Shown: positions 30,598 to 40,260, numbered from the stretch's first letter. The stretch: DNA of 49,841 nt from an uncultured Clostridia bacterium (GCA_937886445.1 CALGBY010000138.1:1-49841); one strand, 5' to 3'. A program made the numbers and translations. The notes: generated by a model from the letters alone, not told the origin.

Positions 30598-31824
30598 ATG
30601 AAGAAAAGCCTGAGGATCGCTGCTCTGCTGGTGTGCGCCGTGCTGCTTCTGCCTCTGTGCGTATGCGCTGAGGATGAGGACCCCGTGCTGATGACGGTAA
30701 ACGGAACGGAGATCAGGAAGAGCGAAGCCGATGAATATATGTACGGCTACTATGTCAACGGATACATCGAATACTACGGCGATTATACCTCGGTGCTGGG
30801 TTATCTGGCTGAAAATATCCTTTTGCTGCAGAAGCTCGGGGATACGGAATACTATCACTTTACCGAGGAGGAGGAAGAGGCCTTCCGCACGGAGGCGCGG
30901 GATGAGGCGGAATCCTATATACAGGAATATGTGGAGTATTACCTTTCCGAGGATACCGAGGAGGCACGTCGGGCGCTTGAGGAGCAGGCGAAAGATTACT
31001 ATGCCGGCTATGAAGATATTCTTTTCGGAGAGCTGATCGACAATGAAGCGATCAGCCGCTGGTATGATTCGCTTGATTATGAGGCTGTACAGGAAAGCGA
31101 TGTGGAAAACGAGTACCGTGCCTATGCGGCAGCCGATGAAATGAGCTTTAAGGACAATATTTATGAATATGAGTATTACCGCTATATGGGATACGATATC
31201 TGCTATACCCCGGCCGGATACCGCGCGGTACAGCGTTTGCTGATCACCGCGGATGAAGCGCTGCTGGATGTATGGACGGAATGCCAGAATGAATATGACG
31301 GGCTGGATGATGACGCCTCTCCGGAAGAAAGAGCGCGTGTGACGGAAAAACGCAGCAGCGCGGAGCAGGCTGTGCTGGACAGCGTGAAGGATAAAACGGA
31401 CGCGGTGTATGCCCTGCTGGAAAGCGGCGAGAGCTTTGAAAATGTGATGCTGCTTTACGGTGAGGACGCGAACATGGCGGATGAGACAATGAGGCGTGAA
31501 GGGTATCAGGTGCACCGTGAAAGCATCCTGCAGGATCCTTCCATGATCGCGGCCGCGTTTTCCGAAGCGATGGCGGCACCCGGCAGCGTAAGCAGGCCTT
31601 ACGCGGACGCGGAGGGCGTAAGCATTCTCTATTATCTGCGCGATGTGCCTGAAGGAGCACGCGAGCTGACCGATGAAATGCGCGCAGAGATCCGCGATGT
31701 GCTTGAGGATAACCGCCATTACGATGCCTACACGGAGATCATGGAGCAGTGGAAGCAGGACGCGGAGATCGTGTACAATACGGAAGCGATCGAAAAGGCC
31801 GAAAGCGAATATTTGGATGAGTGA
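30598..31824 (+). CDS. Secreted SurA/PrsA-like foldase, acidic and Tyr-rich
   Basis: 408 aa. A signal peptide (about 1-23) ends in CVCAED, closer to a signal peptidase I site than a lipobox. A helical chaperone-like region rich in Tyr, Glu and Asp (about 25-235) is followed by a rotamase-like segment (about 245-385; RAVQRLLITAD, then ALLESGESFENVMLLYG and SILYYLRDV). This order is like the lipoprotein at 17876, but with a short helical insert in place of the long coiled coil. It probably helps exported proteins fold; PPIase activity is uncertain because the domain is diverged. Its promoter and long leader suggest separate regulation, and a terminator follows. Confidence 0.7.
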   Translation: MKKSLRIAALLVCAVLLLPLCVCAEDEDPVLMTVNGTEIRKSEADEYMYGYYVNGYIEYYGDYTSVLGYLAENILLLQKLGDTEYYHFTEEEEEAFRTEARDEAESYIQEYVEYYLSEDTEEARRALEEQAKDYYAGYEDILFGELIDNEAISRWYDSLDYEAVQESDVENEYRAYAAADEMSFKDNIYEYEYYRYMGYDICYTPAGYRAVQRLLITADEALLDVWTECQNEYDGLDDDASPEERARVTEKRSSAEQAVLDSVKDKTDAVYALLESGESFENVMLLYGEDANMADETMRREGYQVHRESILQDPSMIAAAFSEAMAAPGSVSRPYADAEGVSILYYLRDVPEGARELTDEMRAEIRDVLEDNRHYDAYTEIMEQWKQDAEIVYNTEAIEKAESEYLDE

Positions 31825-31841
31825 TCCCGTAAAACGGGTCC

Positions 31842-31879
31842 GGCGGCGAGGCGGGTGCGTATTCGTTTCGCCGCCTTTT
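31842..31879 (+). terminator. Rho-independent terminator after the secreted foldase
   Basis: GGCGGCGA (31842-31849) pairs with TCGCCGCC (31868-31875), followed by TTTT. A small CCCGT/ACGGG hairpin lies just before it. Confidence 0.82.
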
Positions 31880-31914
31880 GCTTGACACGGTCAGACGGGA
31901 TTTCGGCGGATTCG

Positions 31915-31943
31915 TTGACAAACAGTACGGGAAGCATTATGAT
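31915..31943 (+). promoter_or_regulatory. Promoter of the ylbF-mltG-U32 group
   Basis: A perfect TTGACA (31915-31920) and TATGAT (31938-31943) with a 17-bp spacer, about 30 bp before the ylbF SD. Confidence 0.85.
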
Positions 31944-31978
31944 GTTTTTGAAGATCATTTTTACGGGAGGAACAGGTT

Positions 31979-32323
31979 ATGCACGCGCTGGACAGAGTGA
32001 AGCTGCTGGCTCAGGATATAAAGGAAACAGAGGAATACAGAGAATACGCCGCCTGCAAGGAAAAGATCGCCGATGAGGCCGGCATCATGGCATTGGTAAA
32101 GGAATTCAAAAAGCTGCAGATGACGGTACAGATGGGAGCCGCTACCGGGCATCCAGCCGACAGCGCCGATACCTCGCGCTTTCAGCAGATCTCATCCCTG
32201 CTTTTTGCGGATGAGCGTACCAGGGATTATCTGATGGCGGAAATGCGTATGCAGCAGCTGATGGCGGAGATCTTCGCCACGCTGACGGCGGCGTCCGGGA
32301 TCGATCTGGAGTTTCCGTCCTGA
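31979..32323 (+). CDS. YlbF/YmcA family regulator (RNase Y complex type)
   Basis: 114 aa, all-helical. ETEEYREYAACKEKI, MALVKEFKKLQ and a C-terminal MAEMRMQQLMAEIF are the conserved helices of the Com_YlbF family. In B. subtilis YlbF, YmcA and YaaT form the Y-complex that steers RNase Y in mRNA maturation. No YmcA or YaaT gene is in the window. The ATG follows GGAGG by 8-9 nt, and mltG follows after 20 bp, suggesting one transcript. Confidence 0.85.
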   Translation: MHALDRVKLLAQDIKETEEYREYAACKEKIADEAGIMALVKEFKKLQMTVQMGAATGHPADSADTSRFQQISSLLFADERTRDYLMAEMRMQQLMAEIFATLTAASGIDLEFPS

Positions 32324-32343
32324 CCGGCGGAAGAGGAGCACAG

Positions 32344-33591
32344 ATGAAGGGATATAATGGCGCTTCCGGGCGGACGGGAACGGCGGACACCCGGGAAAAG
32401 GTGGAACGGGAGCGGGAACACGGAGCATTCTGGTACAGCTGGCTGTGGGCGCTGCTGCGCCCGCTGCTTATCGCGCTGTGCGCGGTGCTTGTGACCGGCG
32501 GCATCGTGATGAGCATTGTGAACAGCGTGAAGGAAAACTATTTTGACGCGGTGGACAGCAATGACCCCGCGCCGGTCGCGTTTTCGGTCGCTTCCGGTTC
32601 CAGCCTCAGCTCTGTGGCGGCAAAGCTGGAGGAGCAGGGGCTGGTCAGGAACCGTACGGTGTTCAAATATTACGCGGATCTTCTGGGCTACGGGCAGAAG
32701 ATACAGACCGGGGAATATGTACTGAACAGAACGATGGGGATCTCCGAGATCCTGGACAGGCTTACCGCGGGCGACGGAAGACCGCTTACCAGAATGATCA
32801 CCGTGGTGCCCGGACAGAGCGTGCGCGATATGGCCGTGAAGCTGTTTGATACAGACAGTGAGAGACAGGAATTTGTTTCTCTGTGTCAGGACAGGGAAAA
32901 ATGGAACGCGTATTACTATATCTCGGATGTGAACGCACTCGGCAGCGCCGCGTACCGCCCCTATATCCTGGAAGGCTATCTTGCCGCGGATACCTATGAG
33001 GTATACACATCGGCCACGCCTGAGCAGATCATCCGCAAGCTGCTTTCTCAAACGCAGGCGGTATTCCCCGCGGAATATGAGGAGCGGGCGAATGAGATCG
33101 GCATGACGATGGACGATGTGATCACACTGGCTTCTGTGATCGAAAAAGAAGCGAAGACAGATGATTTTGCCCGCGTGAGTGCCGTGTTCCACAACAGACT
33201 GAATACAGCGGCCTCGCAGCAGGTACGCGGGACAAACAGTGCTCTGGATGAGGCGAATGGCAAGCTGGAAAGTGACGCTACCGTGAAATACTGGACGGGA
33301 TCTGAAAAAATGGCGCTGACGGACAGCGATCTACAGGCATATTCGCCGTACAACACCTATAGGAATACCGGTCTGCCGGCCGGGCCTGTTTGCAGCCCGG
33401 GCAAAAACGCCATTCTGGCCGCACTGTATCCGGATGAGGACATGATGCGCGCGGGCTATTTGTATTTCTGCTCCAAGGCGCCTGAAAGCGGAGAGCTGTG
33501 CTTTGCCGTCACCTATCAGGAGCATCAGCTGAATGTGAGCATCTATCGCCCGCTGTGGGAAGCCTATGACAGAAGGAAGGGGAACAATTGA
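32344..33591 (+). CDS. mltG: Endolytic murein transglycosylase MltG (YceG family)
   Basis: 415 aa. After a cytosolic N-terminus there is one membrane helix (about 36-60), a LysM-like module (about 75-140; VASGSSLSSVAAKLEEQG) and the YceG domain (about 150-410). The catalytic Glu is E267 in LASVIEKEA, followed by FHNRL. YILEGYLAADTYEV matches the usual LEGFLFPDTY block, and SPYNTYRNTGLPAGP is also diagnostic. MltG cuts nascent glycan strands at the membrane to end their synthesis. Its neighbours match the B. subtilis yrrL-yrrN/O order. It overlaps the U32 gene by 4 bp. Confidence 0.94.
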   Translation: MKGYNGASGRTGTADTREKVEREREHGAFWYSWLWALLRPLLIALCAVLVTGGIVMSIVNSVKENYFDAVDSNDPAPVAFSVASGSSLSSVAAKLEEQGLVRNRTVFKYYADLLGYGQKIQTGEYVLNRTMGISEILDRLTAGDGRPLTRMITVVPGQSVRDMAVKLFDTDSERQEFVSLCQDREKWNAYYYISDVNALGSAAYRPYILEGYLAADTYEVYTSATPEQIIRKLLSQTQAVFPAEYEERANEIGMTMDDVITLASVIEKEAKTDDFARVSAVFHNRLNTAASQQVRGTNSALDEANGKLESDATVKYWTGSEKMALTDSDLQAYSPYNTYRNTGLPAGPVCSPGKNAILAALYPDEDMMRAGYLYFCSKAPESGELCFAVTYQEHQLNVSIYRPLWEAYDRRKGNN

Positions 33592-34802
33592 CGGAATTAC
33601 TTGCGCCTGCCGGCGGTATGCCTCAGCTGAAGGCGGCGCTGCGTTACGGGGCGGATGCCGTATACGGCGGGGCAAAGCGCTTCGGCCTGCGTGCCTTTGC
33701 CGGCAATTTTTCAATGGATGAGCTGGCAGAGGCTGTACGGCTCTGTCACGATAAAGGAAAGAAATTCTATATCACGTTGAATGTCCTGCCCTTTGATGAG
33801 GATATGGACGATCTGCTCAGGACCGCTCAGGAGGCCCTTGAAGCCGGTGTGGACGGCGCGATCGTGAGCGATCTGGGAGCGGTATGCCTGCTCGCGAAAA
33901 AAGTTCCCGCGCTGCCGATACATGTATCCACGCAGGCGAATGTGATGAACACGGCCGCCGCGGAGGAGTTTATCCGGCTGGGCGCGAAGCGTATCGTGCT
34001 GGCAAGAGAAATGAGCCTGGACCGGATCGGAAGGATGAAGGAGAGGCTCGGAAACCGCGTTGAACTGGAAGCCTTTGTGCACGGGGCGATGTGCATGAGC
34101 TTTTCGGGGCGCTGCATGCTTTCGGATCATCTGGCGGGAAGAGGCGGAAACAAGGGAGCCTGTGCCCAGCCCTGCCGCTGGGAATACGCGCTGATGGAAA
34201 AGAAACGCCCCGGTGAATACTGGCCGGTGGAGCAGGATGAAAGAGGTACCTATCTGCTTTCGGCCTATGATCTGTGTATGATCTCCTATCTGCCGCAGCT
34301 GCTTGCGGCCGGTGTGAGCAGCCTGAAGATCGAAGGGCGTATGAAGACCGCCTATTATGTGGCAACGGTCACCTATGCCTACCGTGCCGCGCTGGACGCG
34401 CTGAAAGAGGGAGAGGAGCAGTACCGCGCGAAGCTGCCGGAGCTGCTTGAGGAGCTGCGGAAAGCCAGCCATCGGGACTGGAACACCGGTTTTTACTTCG
34501 GCGCTCCCGCTCCGGCATCCGGCGCGGGCGGGTTCCGGCAGGATATGGAGTTTGTTGCCGAGGTGACCGGATGTGATCACGGAATGGCGAGGCTTTGCCT
34601 GAAAAACCGTTTTTATACCGGAGATGTACTGGAGGCGCTTACGCCGCGGGGTCCTGTCCGGGTACCGGTTTCGGCAATAGTGCTTGAGGACGGGACCGAA
34701 ACGGATACGGTGAGCATCGCCGGGCAGACGGTGTTCATCCGTGCGGAAGGGCTGGAGGCAGGCGATATTCTGCGCGGCCCCAACAGAAATCACCGCGGCT
34801 GA
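33588..34802 (+). CDS. Peptidase U32 family protein (TrhP-like tRNA hydroxylation factor)
   Basis: 404 aa. The U32 signature is present as EAFVHGAMCMSFSGRC with nearby LSDHLAGRGGNKGACAQPCR, supplying the conserved cysteines. The start LLAPAGGMPQLKAALRYGAD is classic for the family. U32 members next to mltG (YrrN/YrrO, TrhP) are required for 5-hydroxyuridine at the wobble base of tRNA, and other members are protease-like. The start is TTG, overlapping the mltG stop as TTGA, behind AAGGAAGGGG. It lacks a long C-terminal extension, so the TrhP-type role is inferred mainly from length and context. Confidence 0.87.
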   Translation: MTELLAPAGGMPQLKAALRYGADAVYGGAKRFGLRAFAGNFSMDELAEAVRLCHDKGKKFYITLNVLPFDEDMDDLLRTAQEALEAGVDGAIVSDLGAVCLLAKKVPALPIHVSTQANVMNTAAAEEFIRLGAKRIVLAREMSLDRIGRMKERLGNRVELEAFVHGAMCMSFSGRCMLSDHLAGRGGNKGACAQPCRWEYALMEKKRPGEYWPVEQDERGTYLLSAYDLCMISYLPQLLAAGVSSLKIEGRMKTAYYVATVTYAYRAALDALKEGEEQYRAKLPELLEELRKASHRDWNTGFYFGAPAPASGAGGFRQDMEFVAEVTGCDHGMARLCLKNRFYTGDVLEALTPRGPVRVPVSAIVLEDGTETDTVSIAGQTVFIRAEGLEAGDILRGPNRNHRG

Positions 34803-34820
34803 AGAACGGAGAAAAAGACA

Positions 34821-35669
34821 ATGATCTATTTCGGACCATCGGGAAATTCGGAATCATTTTATGCCGAAGGGTATAAAAGCACATGGCAGGCGGCGGAATG
34901 GCTTGAAAAGAAGGGATTGAACGCTTTTGAATATCCCTTCGGGCGCGGTGTATCACTTTCCGACGCCGCCGCTGAAACGATCAGAGATGAAATGAGCCGC
35001 CACGGTATCCGCGTCAGCGCGCACGCGCCGTATTATATCAATCTGTCCGATCCGGATCCGGAAAAACGCGAAAAAAGCTTTCGCTATATAACGGAAGCGG
35101 CCGCGGCGGTACATAAGCTGGGCGGAGACAGGATCGTTGTGCATGCTGGCGCCGCAATGAAGCTGGAAAGAAAGGATGCGCTGGAAAACTGCCGCAGAGG
35201 GCTGCTTGAGGCGCTTGAGCGCCTTGACGATCTGGGACTCGGAGATGTGCATATCTGCCCGGAGACGATGGGAAAGTACAGCCAGATCGGAGACCTTGCG
35301 GAGATCGCTTCTTTTTGCGCGGAGGATGAGCGGCTGATCCCGTGTGTGGATTTCGCGCATCTGCACGCGCTGTCTCAGGGCGGTCTTGCCTGCGCGGAGG
35401 ATATGGCGCGGGTGCTGGATCTGCTGGAAAAATATATCGGCCCCGATCGCGCCCGCAGCCTTCACATCCATTTCAGCACGATCGAGAATACCGTCGCGGG
35501 GGAGAAGCGGCACCGCACATTCGCGGAGGAGAACTACGGGCCCCGCTTTGAGCTGCTGGCCCCGCTGCTCAGGGAGAGAGATTATGCTCCCGTGATCATT
35601 TGCGAAAGCAAGGGAACGATGGCGGAGGATGCCGCTGTCATGAAGGAGATCTATTCCGGGTGCATTTGA
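34821..35669 (+). CDS. nfo: Deoxyribonuclease IV (endonuclease IV, AP endonuclease)
   Basis: 282 aa. A TIM barrel of the AP_endonuc_2 type: ISVHAPYYINLS-like first strand, VHAGAA, ICPETMGKYSQIGDL (metal-binding Glu), CVDFAHLHA (Asp and His), LHIHFSTIE and a final IICESKGTMAEDA carrying the last metal Glu. It should cut 5' to abasic sites with a tri-zinc centre in the cytosol. Some relatives of this clade are called only TIM barrel proteins, but the metal-ligand set looks complete. The gene follows U32 by 18 bp, and a strong terminator closes the group. Confidence 0.88.
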   Translation: MIYFGPSGNSESFYAEGYKSTWQAAEWLEKKGLNAFEYPFGRGVSLSDAAAETIRDEMSRHGIRVSAHAPYYINLSDPDPEKREKSFRYITEAAAAVHKLGGDRIVVHAGAAMKLERKDALENCRRGLLEALERLDDLGLGDVHICPETMGKYSQIGDLAEIASFCAEDERLIPCVDFAHLHALSQGGLACAEDMARVLDLLEKYIGPDRARSLHIHFSTIENTVAGEKRHRTFAEENYGPRFELLAPLLRERDYAPVIICESKGTMAEDAAVMKEIYSGCI

Positions 35670-35680
35670 ACAGAGCTTCG

Positions 35681-35705
35681 ATACGCCGTGCGCCGGCGTA
35701 TTTTT
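35681..35705 (+). terminator. Rho-independent terminator after endonuclease IV
   Basis: ATACGCC (35681-35687) pairs with GGCGTAT (35695-35701), followed by TTTTTG. Confidence 0.82.
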
Positions 35706-35793
35706 GTTTTCGGAAAAACGGGACAAAATGCAGCGGAACAACATAAAAACGCAAAAACTGAGCGGCCGCGCGGGCTGAACGGAAAAATAGTTG

Positions 35794-35822
35794 TTGCCTG
35801 CGGCGGTAATATCATATATAAT
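35794..35822 (+). promoter_or_regulatory. Promoter of the DUF2461 gene
   Basis: TTGCCT (35794-35799) and a perfect TATAAT (35817-35822) with a 17-bp spacer. It overlaps upstream in-frame codons and so rules out a start at 35791. Confidence 0.8.
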
Positions 35823-35865
35823 AATGCTGTATAGGTATGCGTATGCGTACCGGGGGAGGCGGCAG

Positions 35866-36573
35866 GTGTTTACCGGCTTTACGGATGCCACAGTGGAAAC
35901 TTTTCTGGGGATCCGTTTCAACAACAGCAAGTCCTGGATGGACGCGCACAGGCAGGAGTACTATGCCAATGTGCGTGACCGGTTTTATGAATTGATCGAC
36001 GCGCTTTCGGATACCGCGCTCTCGATCGATCCCGACATGGAGGTCAGGCCGCATAAGTGCCTTTCCAGGATCAACCGGGATATCCGCTTTTCAAGCGACA
36101 AAAGCCTGTACCGCGATCACCTGTGGTTCTGTTTCCATAAGGCGGCCTGCCCGAAGGAATGCTGCCCGATGTTCTGGTTCGAGTTCGGGCCTGATGAGAT
36201 GAGCTGGGGGCTGGGCACCTGGTTTGATGACCGGCCCATGATGGACGCTCTGCGGAGACGGATGGAAGCAAAGCCGGATGAATACATCCGCCTGCTGAAA
36301 AGGCTGAAGAAAGCCGGGCTTTCTGTGGGCGGCAATACATTCAAACGCTTTGAGGTGCCTCCCGGCCTGCCGGAGGAACTGCGTCCTCTGTATATGAAAA
36401 AGGGACTGTATGTATCACGAAACGATATCCGCTATGAGTGGGCGTTTCAAAGTGATCTCGCGGAAAAGATCCGGAAGGATTATCTGGCCCTCGCTCCTTT
36501 TTACGGGATCCTGAAGGGCTGCTATGAAGAAAACGAACAGGCCGGCGGCGATGTGCCGCGGCAGCGTACCTGA
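35866..36573 (+). CDS. DUF2461 family protein
   Basis: 235 aa from GTG 35866, which has GGGGGAGG 7 nt upstream and lies downstream of the promoter. DUF2461 marks are FLGIRFNNSKSWMDAHRQEY near the start, RPHKCLSRINRDIRFSSDKS and the following YRDHLWF, and the C-terminal EIRPLYMKKGLY-like block. The family is widespread (YqcI-like/TIGR02453) with no established activity. No signal peptide. It is followed 33 bp later by the phosphohexomutase, perhaps on the same transcript. Confidence 0.87.
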   Translation: MFTGFTDATVETFLGIRFNNSKSWMDAHRQEYYANVRDRFYELIDALSDTALSIDPDMEVRPHKCLSRINRDIRFSSDKSLYRDHLWFCFHKAACPKECCPMFWFEFGPDEMSWGLGTWFDDRPMMDALRRRMEAKPDEYIRLLKRLKKAGLSVGGNTFKRFEVPPGLPEELRPLYMKKGLYVSRNDIRYEWAFQSDLAEKIRKDYLALAPFYGILKGCYEENEQAGGDVPRQRT

Positions 36574-36606
36574 CAGATATGCCGATGATATCGGCAGGGG
36601 GGATTT

Positions 36607-38109
36607 ATGATCGATTTTAAGGCACTCAAGAGCGGAACGGATGTGCGCGGCAGGGCAATGGGCGAAAACGCCCTTTTGACGGAGGAAGCGGCCAAGATCA
36701 TCGGCGCTGCCTTTATTACCTGGCTGAACGGTAAGGGGATCCAGACACCGCGGGTAGCCATCGGGCGGGACAGCCGCCTGACCGGTGAAAAGCTGCTGGC
36801 TGCGTGTGCCGACGGTATGGCCCGTGCCGGCGCGGAGGTGACCGAATACGGGCTTTGCACCACGCCCGCCATGTATATGAGCCTTCTCACTGACGGCTTT
36901 GAGGGAGACGCCAGCGTGATGGTGACCGCCAGCCACCATCCTTCCGACAGAAACGGGCTGAAGTTCTTCCTGAAGCGCGGCGGGATCACCGCGGAGGAGC
37001 TGGATGAGATCCTTGAGATCGCCCAGCACACCGAGGTGGCCGATTTTTACAGCGGCGACATCGCCAAAAAGGATTTTCTGCCCGTCTATAAGGAATTGCT
37101 CAAAAAGCGCGTATGTGACGGGCTGGACACGGATGTGGCCAAGCCGCTGCTGGGGCTGCATGTGACGGTGGATGCCGGCAACGGCGCCGGCGGCTTTTAC
37201 GCGGAAATGCTGGAGGAACTCGGCGCCTCCACGGACGGAAGCCAGTTCCTTGATCCTGACGGGCGCTTCCCTAACCATATCCCCAACCCCGAAAATGCCG
37301 AGGCGATGGACAGTGTGAGCCGTGCGACGGTAAAGGCCGGGGCGGATCTGGGCGTGATCTTTGACGCGGACTGCGACCGCGCCGCAATCGTGGACCGGAA
37401 CGGCCGCGAGATCAACCGCAACCGTCTGATCGCGCTGATCAGCGCGATCCTGCTGGACCGTACACCCGGCGTTACCATCGTGACCGATTCTGTCACATCC
37501 AGCGGGCTTTCCCGCTTTATCGGCGAATGGGGCGGCGTGCACTACCGCTACAAGCGCGGCTACCGCAATGTGATAGACGAAGCGATCAAGCTGAACGAGG
37601 CCGGGGTGGACTGCCCTCTGGCGATCGAGACCAGCGGACACGCGGCGCTTCGTGAAAACCACTTTCTGGATGACGGGATGTATCTGGTGACGGTGCTCAT
37701 CTGCGAGGGTATGCGCCTCAAGCAGGAGGGAAAGGATCTGAGTAATCTGCTGGAGGGCCTGCAGGAGCCGGTGGAAAGCAAAGAGCTGCGTCTGAACATT
37801 ACCGCGGAGGATTTCCGCGAGGCCGGAAGGATGGCCATCACCCGCGTGATGGATTACGCCGATTCCGCTCAGGGCTGGCATATCGCTCCCGATAACAGAG
37901 AAGGCATCCGTATCAATTTTGACCTGAACGGCGGGCTGATGAACGGCTGGTTCCTTTTGAGACTGAGCGTGCATGACCCGGTGCTGCCGCTCAACCTCGA
38001 GAGCGATGTTGAGGGCGGCGTGAAGGTGATGGCGAAAAAGCTGCTTCAGGTGCTTCAGGATACCGAGGAGATCGACCTTACCGTGCTGCAGGAATTCTGC
38101 GCGGAGTAA
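36607..38109 (+). CDS. Phosphoglucomutase/phosphomannomutase family phosphohexomutase
   Basis: 500 aa, four-domain alpha-D-phosphohexomutase. The phosphoserine is S109 in TASHHP, the magnesium loop is D253-A-D255-C-D257-R, the sugar-binding loop is ETSGHAA, and the distal phosphate-binding loop is near DNREGIR. It interconverts hexose 1- and 6-phosphates in the cytosol, feeding wall and nucleotide-sugar synthesis. GlmM is unlikely because the loop is ETSGH rather than GEQSGH. GGGGGG precedes the ATG. Transketolase follows after 74 bp. Confidence 0.9.
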   Translation: MIDFKALKSGTDVRGRAMGENALLTEEAAKIIGAAFITWLNGKGIQTPRVAIGRDSRLTGEKLLAACADGMARAGAEVTEYGLCTTPAMYMSLLTDGFEGDASVMVTASHHPSDRNGLKFFLKRGGITAEELDEILEIAQHTEVADFYSGDIAKKDFLPVYKELLKKRVCDGLDTDVAKPLLGLHVTVDAGNGAGGFYAEMLEELGASTDGSQFLDPDGRFPNHIPNPENAEAMDSVSRATVKAGADLGVIFDADCDRAAIVDRNGREINRNRLIALISAILLDRTPGVTIVTDSVTSSGLSRFIGEWGGVHYRYKRGYRNVIDEAIKLNEAGVDCPLAIETSGHAALRENHFLDDGMYLVTVLICEGMRLKQEGKDLSNLLEGLQEPVESKELRLNITAEDFREAGRMAITRVMDYADSAQGWHIAPDNREGIRINFDLNGGLMNGWFLLRLSVHDPVLPLNLESDVEGGVKVMAKKLLQVLQDTEEIDLTVLQEFCAE

Positions 38110-38183
38110 AAATCAGTGACAGGCCGGGAAGACACGGCAGCCGCCGTATCTCCCGATAACATATCATTAAGTGGAGGTTCAGT

Positions 38184-40157
38184 ATGAACGACATCAGTGT
38201 AAAGACGATCAACAACATCCGTACCCTGGCTGCCGATACCGTGCAGAAGGCCAACAGCGGACATCCCGGTGCTCCGATGGGCATGGCGGCCATGGCTTAT
38301 GCCGTGTGGATGCAGGAAATGAAGCACAACCCCGCCAACCCCAAGTGGGCGGACCGCGACCGTTTTGTGCTTTCCTCCGGCCATGCCAGCGCGCTTGAAT
38401 ATACGCTGCTCCATCTTACAGGCTACGGCCTTGAAATGGACGATCTGAAGCAGTTCCGTCAGTGGGGCAGCAAAACGCCCGGACATCCCGAATTCGGTCA
38501 TACCGCCGGTATCGAAACCACTACCGGCCCTCTCGGCCAGGGTGTTGCCAACGCTGTCGGCTTTGCCATTGCCGAAACCATGCTGGCTGCTCATTTCAAC
38601 CGTCCCGGCTTCCCCGTTGTGGATCACAGGACCTATGCCTTCTGCGGCGACGGCTGCATGATGGAGGGCATCGCGAGCGAGGCCGCTTCTCTGGCCGGTA
38701 CGCTGGAGCTGGGCAAGCTTACCCTGCTGTATGATGATAACGAGATCTCCATCGAAGGCAACACCGATATCGCTTTCCGTGAGGATGTAGGCAAGCGCTT
38801 TGAGGCCTATGGCTGGCATGTGCAGCATGTGGAAGACGGAAACGATGCCGACCAGATCATCGCCGCGATCGAGAACGCGAAAAAGGATAACAGGCCCAGC
38901 CTGATCATCTGCCCCACCAAGATCGGCTTCGGCTGCCCCGCCAAGGAAGGCAAGGCCAGTGCGCACGGTGAGCCTCTGGGTGTTGACAATGTGGCTGAGA
39001 CCAAGAAGAACCTTGGCATGCCCGAGGACAGCTTCTTCGTACTGCCCGAGGTATACGCGCATGTTGCCGAGTGCATGAAGAAGAACGCGGCTGAGGAAGA
39101 AAAGTGGAACGCGCTGTTTGCCGCCTATGAAAAAGAATATCCCGAGCTTGCGGCGGAATGGGCCGAATGGCACAGCAAGGAACTGCCCGAAAGCGTAAAG
39201 AATGATGAATCTCTCTGGAACTGGGAAGGCAAGATCGCTACCCGCGCCACCTCCGGAGAAATGATCAACCGTCTGGCGAAGCTGCTTCCCAACCTCGTGG
39301 GCGGCAGTGCCGACCTGGCTCCTTCCAACAAGACCAACATCAAGGACGGCGGAGATTACAGCGCCGAGAACCGCGCGGGACGCAACATGCATTTCGGCAT
39401 CCGCGAGCACGCGATGGCGGCTATCTGCAATGCCATGGCGCTGCACGGCGGTCTGCGCGTGTTCTGCGGTACATTCTTCGTGTTCAGCGATTACATGAAG
39501 CACGCCATGCGTATGGCCGCGATCATGAAGCTGCCCGTTACCTATGTTCTTACCCATGACTCTATCGGCGTCGGTGAAGACGGTGCCACCCATGAGCCTG
39601 TTGAGCATCTGGCCGGTCTGCGCTCCGTTCCCGATATGCAGGTGATCCGTCCGGCCGACGGCAAGGAGACCACGATGGCCTGGCTGACCGCTCTGACAAG
39701 CGGAATGCCCACCGCGCTCATCCTCACCAGACAGAACCTGCCCCAGTATGACGGATGCAAAAAGTGCATGCAGAAGGGCGGTTATATCCTGTCTGACTGC
39801 GAAGGCACTCCCGATGTGCTTCTGATGGCCAGCGGCAGTGAAGTGGAGCAGATCATGCAGGCTAAGGAAATGCTGGCTGCCGAGAATATCAAGGCCCGCG
39901 TCATCTCGATGCCCAGCATGGAGATCTTCCTGCGTCAGGATAAAGAGTATCAGGAAAAGGTCATTCCTTCCGCCGTACGCGCCCGTGTATCGATGGAAGC
40001 CGGCGTGACCATGCCCTGGTATCGCTTTGTGGGTCTGGACGGCAAGGCGCTGGGTATCGACCATTTCGGCGCCAGTGCTCCGGCCGCCATTCTGTTCAAA
40101 GAATTCGGCTTTACCGCTGAAAATGTGGTAAAGGCCGCGAAGGAAGTAATCGGCTGA
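38184..40157 (+). CDS. tkt: Transketolase
   Basis: 657 aa, full length. The N-terminal TPP domain has NSGHPGAPMG, LSSGHASALEY, GPLGQGVANAVG and the TPP/metal-binding GDGCMMEGIASEA. The middle pyrimidine domain has FGIREHAMAAICNA, and the C-terminal domain LMASGSEVEQIMQAKEM. It moves two-carbon units between pentose and hexose phosphates. Codon use is strongly biased, like the decarboxylase operon, pointing to high expression. SD GGAGG lies 7 nt before the ATG. Two hairpins follow, the second a clear terminator. Confidence 0.96.
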   Translation: MNDISVKTINNIRTLAADTVQKANSGHPGAPMGMAAMAYAVWMQEMKHNPANPKWADRDRFVLSSGHASALEYTLLHLTGYGLEMDDLKQFRQWGSKTPGHPEFGHTAGIETTTGPLGQGVANAVGFAIAETMLAAHFNRPGFPVVDHRTYAFCGDGCMMEGIASEAASLAGTLELGKLTLLYDDNEISIEGNTDIAFREDVGKRFEAYGWHVQHVEDGNDADQIIAAIENAKKDNRPSLIICPTKIGFGCPAKEGKASAHGEPLGVDNVAETKKNLGMPEDSFFVLPEVYAHVAECMKKNAAEEEKWNALFAAYEKEYPELAAEWAEWHSKELPESVKNDESLWNWEGKIATRATSGEMINRLAKLLPNLVGGSADLAPSNKTNIKDGGDYSAENRAGRNMHFGIREHAMAAICNAMALHGGLRVFCGTFFVFSDYMKHAMRMAAIMKLPVTYVLTHDSIGVGEDGATHEPVEHLAGLRSVPDMQVIRPADGKETTMAWLTALTSGMPTALILTRQNLPQYDGCKKCMQKGGYILSDCEGTPDVLLMASGSEVEQIMQAKEMLAAENIKARVISMPSMEIFLRQDKEYQEKVIPSAVRARVSMEAGVTMPWYRFVGLDGKALGIDHFGASAPAAILFKEFGFTAENVVKAAKEVIG

Positions 40158-40162
40158 GGGAC

Positions 40163-40193
40163 AGCAGCACCGGCCTGAGATCAGCCGGCTGCT
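40163..40193 (+). other. Hairpin just after tkt
   Basis: AGCAG-CA-CCGGC pairs with GCCGG-CTGCT. It lacks a T-tract and probably stabilises the 3' end ahead of the terminator. Confidence 0.5.
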
Positions 40194-40208
40194 ACGCTCT
40201 CCGCGCAT

Positions 40209-40241
40209 GGAGGCTGTCCTGTTCGGGGACAGCCTCCTTTT
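40209..40241 (+). terminator. Rho-independent terminator of tkt
   Basis: GGAGGCTGTCC pairs with GGACAGCCTCC (11 bp), followed by TTTTC. Confidence 0.9.
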
Positions 40242-40260
40242 CAAATGATCTCGCCGTTTT

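Noticed and set aside
38110..38183. Leader repeat before transketolase
   Set aside because: CAGCCGCCGTA resembles copy C, but the linker and SD block are at the wrong distance.
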